A program made the position numbers and the translations under genes. Of a stretch of DNA of 64,000 bases, positions 18,489-26,817 are shown piece by piece. How positions within the stretch are numbered: position 1 is the first letter of the stretch; every line of letters starts with the position of its first letter. Below the pieces are notes generated by a model. That model saw nothing but the letters and a program-made list of their open reading frames with translations, was not told the DNA's origin and searched no databases. This DNA comes from Pedobacter gandavensis (GTDB lineage Bacteria > Bacteroidota > Bacteroidia > Sphingobacteriales > Sphingobacteriaceae): assembly GCF_014172405.1 (NCBI RefSeq), contig NZ_WNXC01000003.1:372001-436000 (forward strand). The letters are read 5' to 3'.

Positions 18489-21470
18489 TTAAAAGCCAAC
18501 ATTTAAGCCCAACGTATAAGTTCTAGGTCTTGGGTATAAGTTATAATCAATACCTGAAGTGATTTCAGGATCCAGTCCTTTGTACTTCGTCCATACAAAC
18601 ACATTCTGCACATTTGCCGAAATACGAATTGTTGTATTTCCATTTCTAGAGATTTTGCCTAAATCATATGCCAATCCTGCATTGTCCATTTTCAGGAAGG
18701 AAGCATTTTTCATGTAGTAATCACTTAGGTATTCGTTATTCGTGAAATTGGTTTTGTAAACATCAACATTGGCATTATTGATCAATCCACTCGGACTTAA
18801 GATATTGCTTCTCACCCCAAAATTTGAAGACACGTTATCATACACGTAATTACCGATATTGGCTCTCATTACTGTGCTTAAGGTCCATTTCTTATAGCTG
18901 AAAGCACTGTTAAAGCCAAATGTGAATTTCGGATCAGGAGAATGAAAGAAATATTTATCATCCGCATTCACCACACCATTACCATCAAGGTCGGCGTATA
19001 CGCCCTGTAAAGGCATTCCACTTGCATCATAGATCTGTTTTTTCACGAAGAAAGATCCTGGAGCCTGTCCAATTGCATTATACTTGATGTTGTTTCCAGT
19101 ACCACCGGTAATTCCACCAGCATCGATCTTGAAATTAGGATCCGAATCAAGTGTAAGGTTCGTTACCTCTCTTTTATTATAAGCCATATTCATCCCGATT
19201 TCCCAGCTGGTATTTTCAGTTTTAATTGCTAAAACATTGATGCTGGCTTCCAGACCACGAACATCCATATTACCCACATTGGTGAGTAAACGGTTGTTGT
19301 AATTTGTTCCTGAAGGAATGTCGATCGTAGATAAAAGATCTTTAGTTTTCTTGTAATACACATCTACACTACCATAAACTCTGTTTTTAAAGAAGCCATA
19401 GTCTAAGCCTACGTTATAAGAAGAAGTGGTTTCCCATTTCAGATCAGGCTCATAGGCTGCCGGTGTATAGTAATCATAAAGGGCATCACCAACCTGGTAT
19501 TGTCCCTGATTGGTATTTCTGAAATATTTAGCCATGTAGTTATAGTTACCGATACCATCTTTATTTCCGGTCTGGCCATAACTCAATCTCAGTTTCATAT
19601 CAGAAAACACTTTACTCTCTTTCATGAAATCTTCGCCGATTACTCTCCAGGTAAAACCTACAGAAGGGAAATATCCCCAACGGTGGTCTGCTCCGAATCT
19701 CGAAGAACCGTCAGAACGCATGGTAGCTGAAAGAATATAATTATCTGCGTAAGTATAGATTAAACGACCATAAAAAGATTCCAGTTTTTCTCTTTCCACA
19801 TTAAAAGGAAAGGCTGGTGTTCTGGTGACTGAGGTACCATCAGCTCTATATTCTTCAAAATTGTAGCCGGTGCTTTTATTGTCATAATAACCATAACCGG
19901 CAGTTACATCAATTCTACTTTTTAGGCTGGCGATGTCTTTTGCATAGTTCAGGTAAAACTCTGCGATTTTATTATTTTGAGTGTCTTGTGAACGGCCTTG
20001 AAAACCTTGTGTTGAGGCATTTTGTGCGGCATAAGCCGGAACAAAGATTCTACCGTATCCTTTAGAGACATCATATCCAAGGTTTAAGTTGGCATGTAAT
20101 TCCGGAAGAAAGTGGAAGGAATAGTCAAATCTTGCATTACCGAAACTTCTTTCTGTCTTCCCGGTATTGTTGCGTAGTTCTGCTAAAGCAACCGGGTTAC
20201 GTGGTGCATTCGGGTTAGGTACACTGCCTTTGATCCATTCGAAATAATTGCCAAACTGATTATCGGCATGTAGTGGTTGTGTAGGGTCAAACTGAATTGC
20301 CGAAGCTCTGGCAGCCTCATTAGCAAACCTTGCTTCTGATAATGATCCTTTTAAACTCAGATCAATTTTCAAATGATCGGTAAATAACCTCGGTGCAATG
20401 CTGAAAGTACCGGTTGCACGTTCAAACTTATCTGTGATTAACAAGCCTTGTTTGTCCAGATAACCTGCAGAAACGCGGTAAGGAACATTTTTGAAGATAC
20501 CGCCGATACTTAGCGTATTGTCCGTTGAAAAGGCATTTTTATAGATTTCTTTCTGCCAGTCTGTATTGGCATTCCCCAATAAAGCTTTGTAGGTATGATC
20601 TGGATTGTCGTCATAGCTCTTATTTCCGTACTGATTCACGTAAGCACGAATTTGATCTGCCGAAAGTACATCGACTGTTTTAGCGATGGTTTCAAAAGAG
20701 TTGTTGGTGTTAAAATTAATCACAGGTTCAGCAGAGCTTCCTTTTTTCGTCGTGATTAAAATAACTCCGTTGGAAGCTCTTGATCCATAAATTGCTGTTG
20801 CGTTCGCATCTTTTAGAATAGTGAAGGTCTCAATATCATTTGGATTGATCAGGGAAAGTGGACTAGGTGCGTTGTTCACCGTGTTACCACTGAATGGAAC
20901 CCCATCAATCACCACTAGAGGATCATTGCTGGCATTAAGAGAAGCACCACCACGAATACGGATTGTACTTCCTCCACCTGGCTGACCACCATTAGAGATG
21001 ACATTTACGCCGGCAACTTTACCTTGAATCAATTGATCTGGTGAAGTAATGGCTCCTTTTTGGAAATCTTTAGCGCTCACTGTAGCGATGGAGCCTGTTA
21101 AATCTTTCTTTTGTTGGGTACCATAACCGATCACGACCACTTCATTCAAATTCTGGGCATCTGGTTTAAGGGTTAAATTTAAAACCGTATGACCAGAAAT
21201 GGTTACCTGCTGCGTTAAAGCAGTATAGCCAATGTAATTTGCGGTAACAGTGGTTGCACCGTTCGGCAGTCCAGTTAGACGATACTTTCCACTGGCATCT
21301 GTCATGGTACTCTTATTGATATTTTTGATTTGAATAGACGCACCGGGAAGTGGCAATCCGGTCTCATCTAAAACTGTTCCAGTTAGTGAACTGGTTTGTG
21401 CCTGAGCTGTCAATGTTGCGAGAACAAGGAACAGCAATAAAAAAGGCTTCAGCAGGTAAAATACTTTCAT
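18489..21470 (-). CDS. SusC/RagA family TonB-dependent outer-membrane transporter (starch/maltose locus)
   Basis: TonB-dependent importer of 993 aa, first gene of the operon. The order is signal peptide (residues 1-24, ending AQA), carboxypeptidase-regulatory-like domain (about 28-105, LTGTVLDETGLPLPGASIQI), TonB-box region (LNEVVVIGYGTQQKKDLTGS), plug with the SusC motif LVVIDGVPF, and a 22-strand barrel ending in Phe (YTLGLNVGF). With SusD it forms the lidded importer for oligosaccharides. It lacks the extra N-terminal STN domain of FecA-type receptors, so control is more likely through the LacI-type regulator upstream than through a sigma/anti-sigma relay. Confidence 0.96.
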   Translation of the reverse strand: MKVFYLLKPFLLLFLVLATLTAQAQTSSLTGTVLDETGLPLPGASIQIKNINKSTMTDASGKYRLTGLPNGATTVTANYIGYTALTQQVTISGHTVLNLTLKPDAQNLNEVVVIGYGTQQKKDLTGSIATVSAKDFQKGAITSPDQLIQGKVAGVNVISNGGQPGGGSTIRIRGGASLNASNDPLVVIDGVPFSGNTVNNAPSPLSLINPNDIETFTILKDANATAIYGSRASNGVILITTKKGSSAEPVINFNTNNSFETIAKTVDVLSADQIRAYVNQYGNKSYDDNPDHTYKALLGNANTDWQKEIYKNAFSTDNTLSIGGIFKNVPYRVSAGYLDKQGLLITDKFERATGTFSIAPRLFTDHLKIDLSLKGSLSEARFANEAARASAIQFDPTQPLHADNQFGNYFEWIKGSVPNPNAPRNPVALAELRNNTGKTERSFGNARFDYSFHFLPELHANLNLGYDVSKGYGRIFVPAYAAQNASTQGFQGRSQDTQNNKIAEFYLNYAKDIASLKSRIDVTAGYGYYDNKSTGYNFEEYRADGTSVTRTPAFPFNVEREKLESFYGRLIYTYADNYILSATMRSDGSSRFGADHRWGYFPSVGFTWRVIGEDFMKESKVFSDMKLRLSYGQTGNKDGIGNYNYMAKYFRNTNQGQYQVGDALYDYYTPAAYEPDLKWETTSSYNVGLDYGFFKNRVYGSVDVYYKKTKDLLSTIDIPSGTNYNNRLLTNVGNMDVRGLEASINVLAIKTENTSWEIGMNMAYNKREVTNLTLDSDPNFKIDAGGITGGTGNNIKYNAIGQAPGSFFVKKQIYDASGMPLQGVYADLDGNGVVNADDKYFFHSPDPKFTFGFNSAFSYKKWTLSTVMRANIGNYVYDNVSSNFGVRSNILSPSGLINNANVDVYKTNFTNNEYLSDYYMKNASFLKMDNAGLAYDLGKISRNGNTTIRISANVQNVFVWTKYKGLDPEITSGIDYNLYPRPRTYTLGLNVGF

Positions 21471-21920
21471 ATTTATAGCTTGTTTTTAGGGTAAATATTT
21501 GGTTAGTGTATGGTGCTTATAATGCTCATGGTAAATAAGCGAAGCGTACCTGATAAATCAAAATATTATATGTTATTTTTTTTTAACACCATATTTTATA
21601 CTTCAAAAAGTAAAAACAGAGATAATAAATTTGTTTTTGTGTTTTTGAAAATCTACACTTAAAAAATATTAAGATCTAATTATCAACAAGTTACAAAAGA
21701 AAATAGCTTTAGAAAGTGTATTTTTTACACTTTGCGATTTTAACTAAGTTTTTCGGGAACGATACCGGGAACGTTCCCGAAGTTATCAACAGCTTTTGGA
21801 AACCTTGTGGAAAGTCGGAGGTCAAATTCTGCGTAAAATCCCAAAACCCACTAAACTTTTTTCAAAAAACACGTGTTTTAGATGACCTAAAAAACCGGTT
21901 ATCCAGAGGCTAAAAAGACA
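21471..21920. promoter_or_regulatory. Regulatory region of the maltose/starch operon
   Basis: About 450 bases between the lacI terminator and the susC start. It holds the inverted repeats at 21752-21781 and a long AT-rich stretch with A and T runs at 21560-21720. No -33/-7 pair meeting the Bacteroidota consensus was found on the minus strand, so the susC start site cannot be placed. Confidence 0.55.
21752..21781. promoter_or_regulatory. Putative LacI-family operator with overlapping inverted repeats
   Basis: CGGGAACGTTCCCG at 21766-21779 is a perfect 14-bp palindrome with a central CG, the form of many LacI-family operators. A second inverted repeat, TTCGGGAACG (21752-21761) with CGTTCCCGAA (21772-21781), shares its right arm, so CGGGAACG is present twice in direct orientation at a 12-bp step. 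It lies between the LacI-type gene and the susC gene. Confidence 0.6.
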
Positions 21921-21956
21921 AAAAAAATGCCCTTCTTTTCTGAACAAAAAAAGGGC
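21921..21956 (-). terminator. Terminator after the LacI-type gene
   Basis: Minus-strand stem GCCC with T/A extension (GCCCTT / AAGGGC plus four A-T pairs after one mismatch) followed by A and a run of eight T. It is about 80 bases past the stop codon of the regulator. Confidence 0.75.
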
Positions 21957-22036
21957 GATTTACCGATCATAATCCTGAGGGACAGCAACCGTTTTCGAAG
22001 CCATTATAAAGACGATTGCCTTGTAAAAAGCAAGTA

Positions 22037-23050
22037 TTAAATTTGCTCCGTCGACCGTCTTTTTATCAATTTAGAATTGAGTACTATCTTTTGATTTGGA
22101 TTCACCTCTTCCGGATCTTCCAACATCCTAAATAAAAGATTGGCAGCCTCAATTCCTATTTTCGTAGCAGGTTGTGTAACCGTGGTTAAAGAAGGGTTTA
22201 GTAAAGGGGCAATTTCTAAACTTGAGAAACCAATCACCATTAAATCTTCAGGAATAGAAATCTTCAAGTCATAACAAGCGTAATAGGTGGCAAAAGCCAA
22301 TCTTTCTACGGAAGTAAAAATCCCATCCGGTTTTATATCCAGCAACAATCGCTTTAAAATCAACGAATTTTTTGCGTAGCTGTTGGTACAGTCCACCACC
22401 AGGTGATCTTCGAAAGGAATTTTATATTTCGCCAATGCATCAATATAGCCTTGCATTCTAAACTTACCAATAGACAGATTTTTGTTGATCACCAGGTAGG
22501 CAATCTTCTTACAGCCTTGCTTGATCAAATGTTCCGTAGCAGAAAAACTACTGTCATAATCATTGGTGATCACTCTAGGGGTAATGATATCTTCATATAC
22601 CCGATCAAAAAACACCAATGGCAAGCGTTTCTGACTCAGTTCATTCAGATAAGTATGGTCATTTGCTTCTCCAGACACCGACATAATGATCCCATCTGCT
22701 CTACCATTGTGTAAGTGCCTGATGAAAGAAACTTCTTTTTCATAATCATCATCTGTTGCATAAATCAGAATATGGTATCCCTTTCCTCGGGCAATTTTTT
22801 CAATCCCATTAATTGCCTGTGAGAAAAAGTTATTTGCCAATTCCGGAACAATCACCGCAATGGTTTTACTTTTTTGCTCTCTCAGATTACTCGCATAATG
22901 ATTGGGCTGATAGTTTAATTCTTTCGCCTTTGCCAGGATTTTCTCCTTTGTTTCCTTACTAATGTCACTATTATCTCTGAAAGCTCGGGAAACCGTTGAA
23001 GTAGATAAATTCAGGGCTTTAGCTAATTGCTTGATATTGATGCTCTCCAT
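22037..23050 (-). CDS. LacI family transcriptional regulator, likely of the maltose/starch operon
   Basis: DNA-binding regulator of 337 aa. The N-terminal helix-turn-helix and hinge helix read INIKQLAKALNLSTSTVSRAFR and LNYQPNHYASNLR. A periplasmic-binding-protein-like ligand domain follows (TIAVIVPELANNFFSQAINGIE, DGIIMSVSGE, LVVFFDR-like LPLVFFDRVYE, VIGFSSLEIAPLLNPSLTTV). It is oriented like the susC operon directly upstream of it and separated from it by a terminator. A role in sensing a glucan-derived sugar is inference from position; LacI-type MalR regulators of maltose genes are known in Bacteroidota. The 8-bp inverted repeat just before its start may serve autoregulation. Confidence 0.92.
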   Translation of the reverse strand: MESINIKQLAKALNLSTSTVSRAFRDNSDISKETKEKILAKAKELNYQPNHYASNLREQKSKTIAVIVPELANNFFSQAINGIEKIARGKGYHILIYATDDDYEKEVSFIRHLHNGRADGIIMSVSGEANDHTYLNELSQKRLPLVFFDRVYEDIITPRVITNDYDSSFSATEHLIKQGCKKIAYLVINKNLSIGKFRMQGYIDALAKYKIPFEDHLVVDCTNSYAKNSLILKRLLLDIKPDGIFTSVERLAFATYYACYDLKISIPEDLMVIGFSSLEIAPLLNPSLTTVTQPATKIGIEAANLLFRMLEDPEEVNPNQKIVLNSKLIKRRSTEQI

Positions 23051-23061
23051 CTATGTTCCAA

Positions 23062-23084
23062 TAATGGTTGATATAGAACCATTA
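23062..23084. promoter_or_regulatory. Inverted repeat upstream of the LacI-type gene
   Basis: TAATGGTT and AACCATTA flank a 7-nt spacer, 11 bases upstream of the regulator's ATG. It could be an autoregulatory operator or a leader hairpin. It does not resemble the CGGGAACG repeats before susC. Confidence 0.4.
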
Positions 23085-23233
23085 ATTGAGGGTAAATATA
23101 GATGAAAATCTAAACTGCTCGTATTTTCATAACTAAATAATAATATAAGAAAGTGACAGGTCCGTATTAATTGTGCTACATTAGCTAAAATTACCTAGGG
23201 GAAAGCCATACATTTAGTACGGAAAAACAATTT

Positions 23234-24400
23234 ATGGCGAGAAAGATTAAGTTTACAAACACCAATAAATCAACATTTTACATTACAGTCCGAAAGAGAG
23301 TTGATGCCTATTTTACAGCAAACAACACCACTACTTATGCCAATCCGGCCATGTGGTTCAAAGTTTTTTTCTTCCTTACTGGCTTAACGAGTATCTATTT
23401 GTTGCTGTTACTGGGCAACTTCAGCATACCAATCATGCTTGTATTGACAGTTCTTTTGGGGATGTTCGGTGCTTTTGTAGGATTTAATGTTTGCCATGAT
23501 GCCATTCATAAAGCACTATCTCCGAATCCTACCATAAATAAAGTCTTCAGCTTTATTTTTAACCTGATCGGAGCCAGTCCCTATGTATGGAACATCTGCC
23601 ATAACATTGTACACCATACCTATACAAATATTGCGGGGCATGATGAAGATATTGATGTGGCACCAGGTTTAATCCGATTTTCAACTTCTGAAACCGTAAA
23701 CAGGGTACAACAATACCAGCATTTTTATGCTTTTGCGCTCTATAGTCTGGCGATGCTTTCCTGGGTTTTCAGAAAAGATTATAAGAAATTCTTTCAGAAA
23801 AAAATTGGTGAGCATGTCTTAAACCACCCTAAAATTGAATACTTCAACCTGTTTTTTTATAAAGCCATTTATTATTTCCTTTTCATTGTCCTTCCTTTAA
23901 TGGTGATGAACATTACCTGGTGGCAGTTTATTATTGGTTTTCTGGTGATGCAATTCGCGCAGGGATTAGTCTTGGGACTGGTATTCCAATTGGCACACGT
24001 GGTAGAAGCTACAGAATTTCCTTTTCCCAATGAGGAAGGTAATATCGAGGAAGCATGGGCAGCACACCAATTGCAAACCACAGCTAACTTTGCCGTAAAC
24101 AGTTCCCTTGCAGCATTCCTGTGTGGCGGCTTAAACAGACAGGTAGAACACCACTTGTTTCCAAAAATCTGTCATATTCATTACCCAGCAATCAGTAAAA
24201 TTGTCAAAGAAACCGCAGCAGAATACAACCTGCCTTATAATGAATGTCCGACTTTCCTGGATGCCTTGAAATCCCATTATAAGATGTTAAAGAAGCTTGG
24301 AAAAGAGACCTATAAAACAGACCGATATGTGAACAGGGAGATTATTCCATTTCCCGAGCCTGTTTTTCTGGCTGCTGAACCGGTCTCTTATCGCAACTAA
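23234..24400 (+). CDS. Membrane fatty acid desaturase (acyl-lipid / linoleoyl-CoA type)
   Basis: Di-iron membrane desaturase of 388 aa that inserts a double bond into acyl chains. The three histidine boxes are HDAIH (88-92), HNIVHH (123-128) and QVEHH (ending at 307). The QxxHH third box and the CHDAIHKALS context are those of front-end or delta-6-like desaturases, but no cytochrome b5 domain is fused. Hydrophobic pairs at about 43-95 and 210-260 are the membrane anchors. It is a single gene between divergent and convergent neighbours. The position of the bond is not predictable. A cold or membrane-fluidity role is inference. Confidence 0.93.
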   Translation: MARKIKFTNTNKSTFYITVRKRVDAYFTANNTTTYANPAMWFKVFFFLTGLTSIYLLLLLGNFSIPIMLVLTVLLGMFGAFVGFNVCHDAIHKALSPNPTINKVFSFIFNLIGASPYVWNICHNIVHHTYTNIAGHDEDIDVAPGLIRFSTSETVNRVQQYQHFYAFALYSLAMLSWVFRKDYKKFFQKKIGEHVLNHPKIEYFNLFFYKAIYYFLFIVLPLMVMNITWWQFIIGFLVMQFAQGLVLGLVFQLAHVVEATEFPFPNEEGNIEEAWAAHQLQTTANFAVNSSLAAFLCGGLNRQVEHHLFPKICHIHYPAISKIVKETAAEYNLPYNECPTFLDALKSHYKMLKKLGKETYKTDRYVNREIIPFPEPVFLAAEPVSYRN

Positions 24401-24409
24401 GGTGATCTA

Positions 24410-25318
24410 TTATGGCACCAATAAATTAGGATAATCAGAAATGATACCGTCTACCTTCAAATCTTTAAGGGCTTGGATGTCTTTTTCCGAATTTACCGTC
24501 CAGGGAATCACTTTGATTTCCAGATCATGGCATTTCTTTACGAGTTCAGCATTCACCATTTTATAAGCCGGGCTCAGGATGAAAGGCGTAAAACCAAGGT
24601 CTGCAAGGTTTTCTTCCAGGCTTTTCTGGTTGGATACCAAATAAGAAGTCCTTACTTCCGGGTATTTTTCATTTAATACTTGTAAAGTCCTTTTATCAAA
24701 AGATTGAATCACCACAAATGGCGCTATTCTTTTTTTCTCTACTACTGCCATCAACAGCCTCACAAAAGTTTCGGGATCAGGGTTCAACAAGCCATCTCCT
24801 TCAGGACTGCATTTCGTTTCTATATTATAGAACACTTGCTTTTTACCTGTTTTTTTTAAGTAATGTTGTACAGAATCAATCAATTCCTCCAGACGAGGAA
24901 TAAATGTTTTTATCTTTTCTTGCTGAGGGAATGCTGCATAGTATTTTGAACCCAGGTCAAACGCTTTCAATTGCGGGTAAGTCATTTGATATACCGGGTA
25001 TTTTTTAGCATCCGCAGATAACAATTCATTTCCCTGAGCATCTAACATAAAGGCCGGGCTTAAGTAGTCATCATGCGTTACTACTACTTCCTGATCTTTG
25101 GTGATGTGGGTATCCATTTCCAGTGTCGTTACCCCAATATCGATTGCTTTTTTCATAGCTAAGATACTGTTTTCAGGCATTAGTCCACGGGCACCGCGAT
25201 GGCCTTCGGTACTAAATACCGGATATTTTGCCAAAGAGATCACTTTTACTTGTGCCTTCAGCTCAGACGAATATAATCCGATCACAGCGAGGCCAATCAA
25301 TAAGGAGTTAATTTTCAT
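24410..25318 (-). CDS. Glycerophosphodiester phosphodiesterase, exported
   Basis: Hydrolyses glycerophosphodiesters to glycerol-3-phosphate and an alcohol. The 302-aa protein has a signal peptide (hydrophobic residues 4-20, ending LKAQ) and the GDPD barrel motifs: EGHRGARGLMPENSILA (catalytic His and Arg), LEMDTHITKDQEVVVTHDD (metal Glu and Asp, second catalytic His), and VIPWTVNSEKDIQALKDLKV with DGIISDYPNLL near the end. It is the last gene behind susC-susD and a calcineurin-like phosphoesterase, 80 bp after the latter, so a periplasmic role in degrading an imported phosphodiester is likely. The stop lies 9 bases from that of the desaturase gene. Confidence 0.94.
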   Translation of the reverse strand: MKINSLLIGLAVIGLYSSELKAQVKVISLAKYPVFSTEGHRGARGLMPENSILAMKKAIDIGVTTLEMDTHITKDQEVVVTHDDYLSPAFMLDAQGNELLSADAKKYPVYQMTYPQLKAFDLGSKYYAAFPQQEKIKTFIPRLEELIDSVQHYLKKTGKKQVFYNIETKCSPEGDGLLNPDPETFVRLLMAVVEKKRIAPFVVIQSFDKRTLQVLNEKYPEVRTSYLVSNQKSLEENLADLGFTPFILSPAYKMVNAELVKKCHDLEIKVIPWTVNSEKDIQALKDLKVDGIISDYPNLLVP

Positions 25319-25398
25319 GAATTATAGTTTATACTTATTAGGTGATAATTTATACCAATCAAAGTGATGATCATTTTATGCGCTATATATATCCAAAT

Positions 25399-26814
25399 CT
25401 AGGAACATGCCATTTCCATAAGATACTCGTTCCCAAAGCGGTCAGTAGCCAATACCTTTACCTTTTTTACTGAAGGTGCAAAATGTGCAGTAAACAGGTG
25501 ATCCATTTTCTGTGGTTCAGCAAAGGTTCTACCTATTGGCAGCTGATCTCCAAGGTACAGTTTAACCGCTAAAGGATCAAAGCCCTTTTGCTGTTCCATA
25601 ATCCCCATTGGACGATCATCCAGGAAATAAATAACTTTCCACTCCGGATCCCAGTTCCAGACATTGGCAATAACCCGGGTCTGGTTGGTTAACTGATCCA
25701 CATAAATACTCATCTGCTCTTTTTTATCCTTTCCGGTTGATTTATAATACCATTTCAACTCATTTCCATCAACCTCATAAACACCGTAGCCTCTTGGTGT
25801 CCCATCACTACAGATTGGCCCGGTCCACCATGCGCCACAAACCGTCCCATGATTGTGTTCATAAATACCATCCTGAATGTGATTGGCATTGTAATGGGTA
25901 TGTCCCGACATGATGTGTACATTTTTATAACCCGCTAATAAAGCATAAAAGTCAGCGTTATTCTTCACAGAATTATATACCGGAATATGCAAATTGATAA
26001 TCAACAGCTGATCTTTTGGGACTTGCTGTAAGTCTTTTTGCAGCCAGGCCAATTGGTTTTCTGAGATAAAGCCATCGTATTCTCTTTCTTTACCCAGGTA
26101 ACGCACATTGTCCAAGACCACATAATGTGCCTTCCCCCTATTGAAGGAGTAATAGGTAGGGCCATAAATTTCTTTAAAAGTACGGTCGGAAGTTTCATCT
26201 CCGCCCATTCTATAGTCCATATCATGGTTTCCTAATGCCTGGAAAAACGGAATGTTCATTTGTGCAACCGCGGCATTGTAATCTGCAAACAATGCATGAT
26301 TGTCCCAAACCAGATCTCCAACCCCAATTCCATGGATCAATGCATCTTCCCCTAATGAAGCAACCAATTCCTGAACATCTGGAACAGCTGTTTCCATCAT
26401 TTGAGCCACATCTTTTTTATTCTTTACCTGCGGATCCGCCCAGATGATAAAGCCATGTTGCTGATCGTCCTTTTTTAGGCGCTTCAGGTCGAAATCGTAC
26501 TCATTTCTACTCCCCAGAAGATGATAATGACTCGCCAAACTGGCTTTCGTTGGAAACTCATAACCGGCCGGCGTACTCAACCAGACTGTTGATGCCATTG
26601 GATCAGTCTTGATTTTATAATTTCCTTTGGCATCCGTCCTTACCACAGAGTAGCCATCAGAAACCACTATATTGGCCAGTCCTTTTTTACCAGAGGTCAC
26701 CCTTCCTTTGATGGTATTTCCTCTTTGCAATGCAGCGAAGGCATCATTATTCAAGCTGACCACCAAACCGGTAGTCAGCATGCTAAAATTCTGTATAAAT
26801 AATCTTCTGTTCAT
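25399..26814 (-). CDS. Calcineurin-like metallophosphoesterase, exported
   Basis: Exported phosphoesterase of 471 aa. The ATG at 26814 is used; a GTG one codon upstream is possible. The N-terminus (MNRRLFIQNFSMLTTGLVV) has a twin-arginine pair before a hydrophobic stretch, so Tat export is possible. A small beta domain (about 35-115, KGRVTSGKKGLANIVVSDGY) precedes the metallophosphatase core: IIWADPQVKN, GVGDLVWDNHALFADY, ALGNHDMDY, NLHIPVYN and MSGHTHYNANHI, which supply the two-metal site. A C-terminal beta domain ends the protein, the three-part layout of the MetallophosN/C family. It lies 3 bp behind susD, arguing for cotranscription and a shared phosphorylated substrate. Confidence 0.9.
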   Translation of the reverse strand: MNRRLFIQNFSMLTTGLVVSLNNDAFAALQRGNTIKGRVTSGKKGLANIVVSDGYSVVRTDAKGNYKIKTDPMASTVWLSTPAGYEFPTKASLASHYHLLGSRNEYDFDLKRLKKDDQQHGFIIWADPQVKNKKDVAQMMETAVPDVQELVASLGEDALIHGIGVGDLVWDNHALFADYNAAVAQMNIPFFQALGNHDMDYRMGGDETSDRTFKEIYGPTYYSFNRGKAHYVVLDNVRYLGKEREYDGFISENQLAWLQKDLQQVPKDQLLIINLHIPVYNSVKNNADFYALLAGYKNVHIMSGHTHYNANHIQDGIYEHNHGTVCGAWWTGPICSDGTPRGYGVYEVDGNELKWYYKSTGKDKKEQMSIYVDQLTNQTRVIANVWNWDPEWKVIYFLDDRPMGIMEQQKGFDPLAVKLYLGDQLPIGRTFAEPQKMDHLFTAHFAPSVKKVKVLATDRFGNEYLMEMACS

Positions 26815-26817
26815 CAC

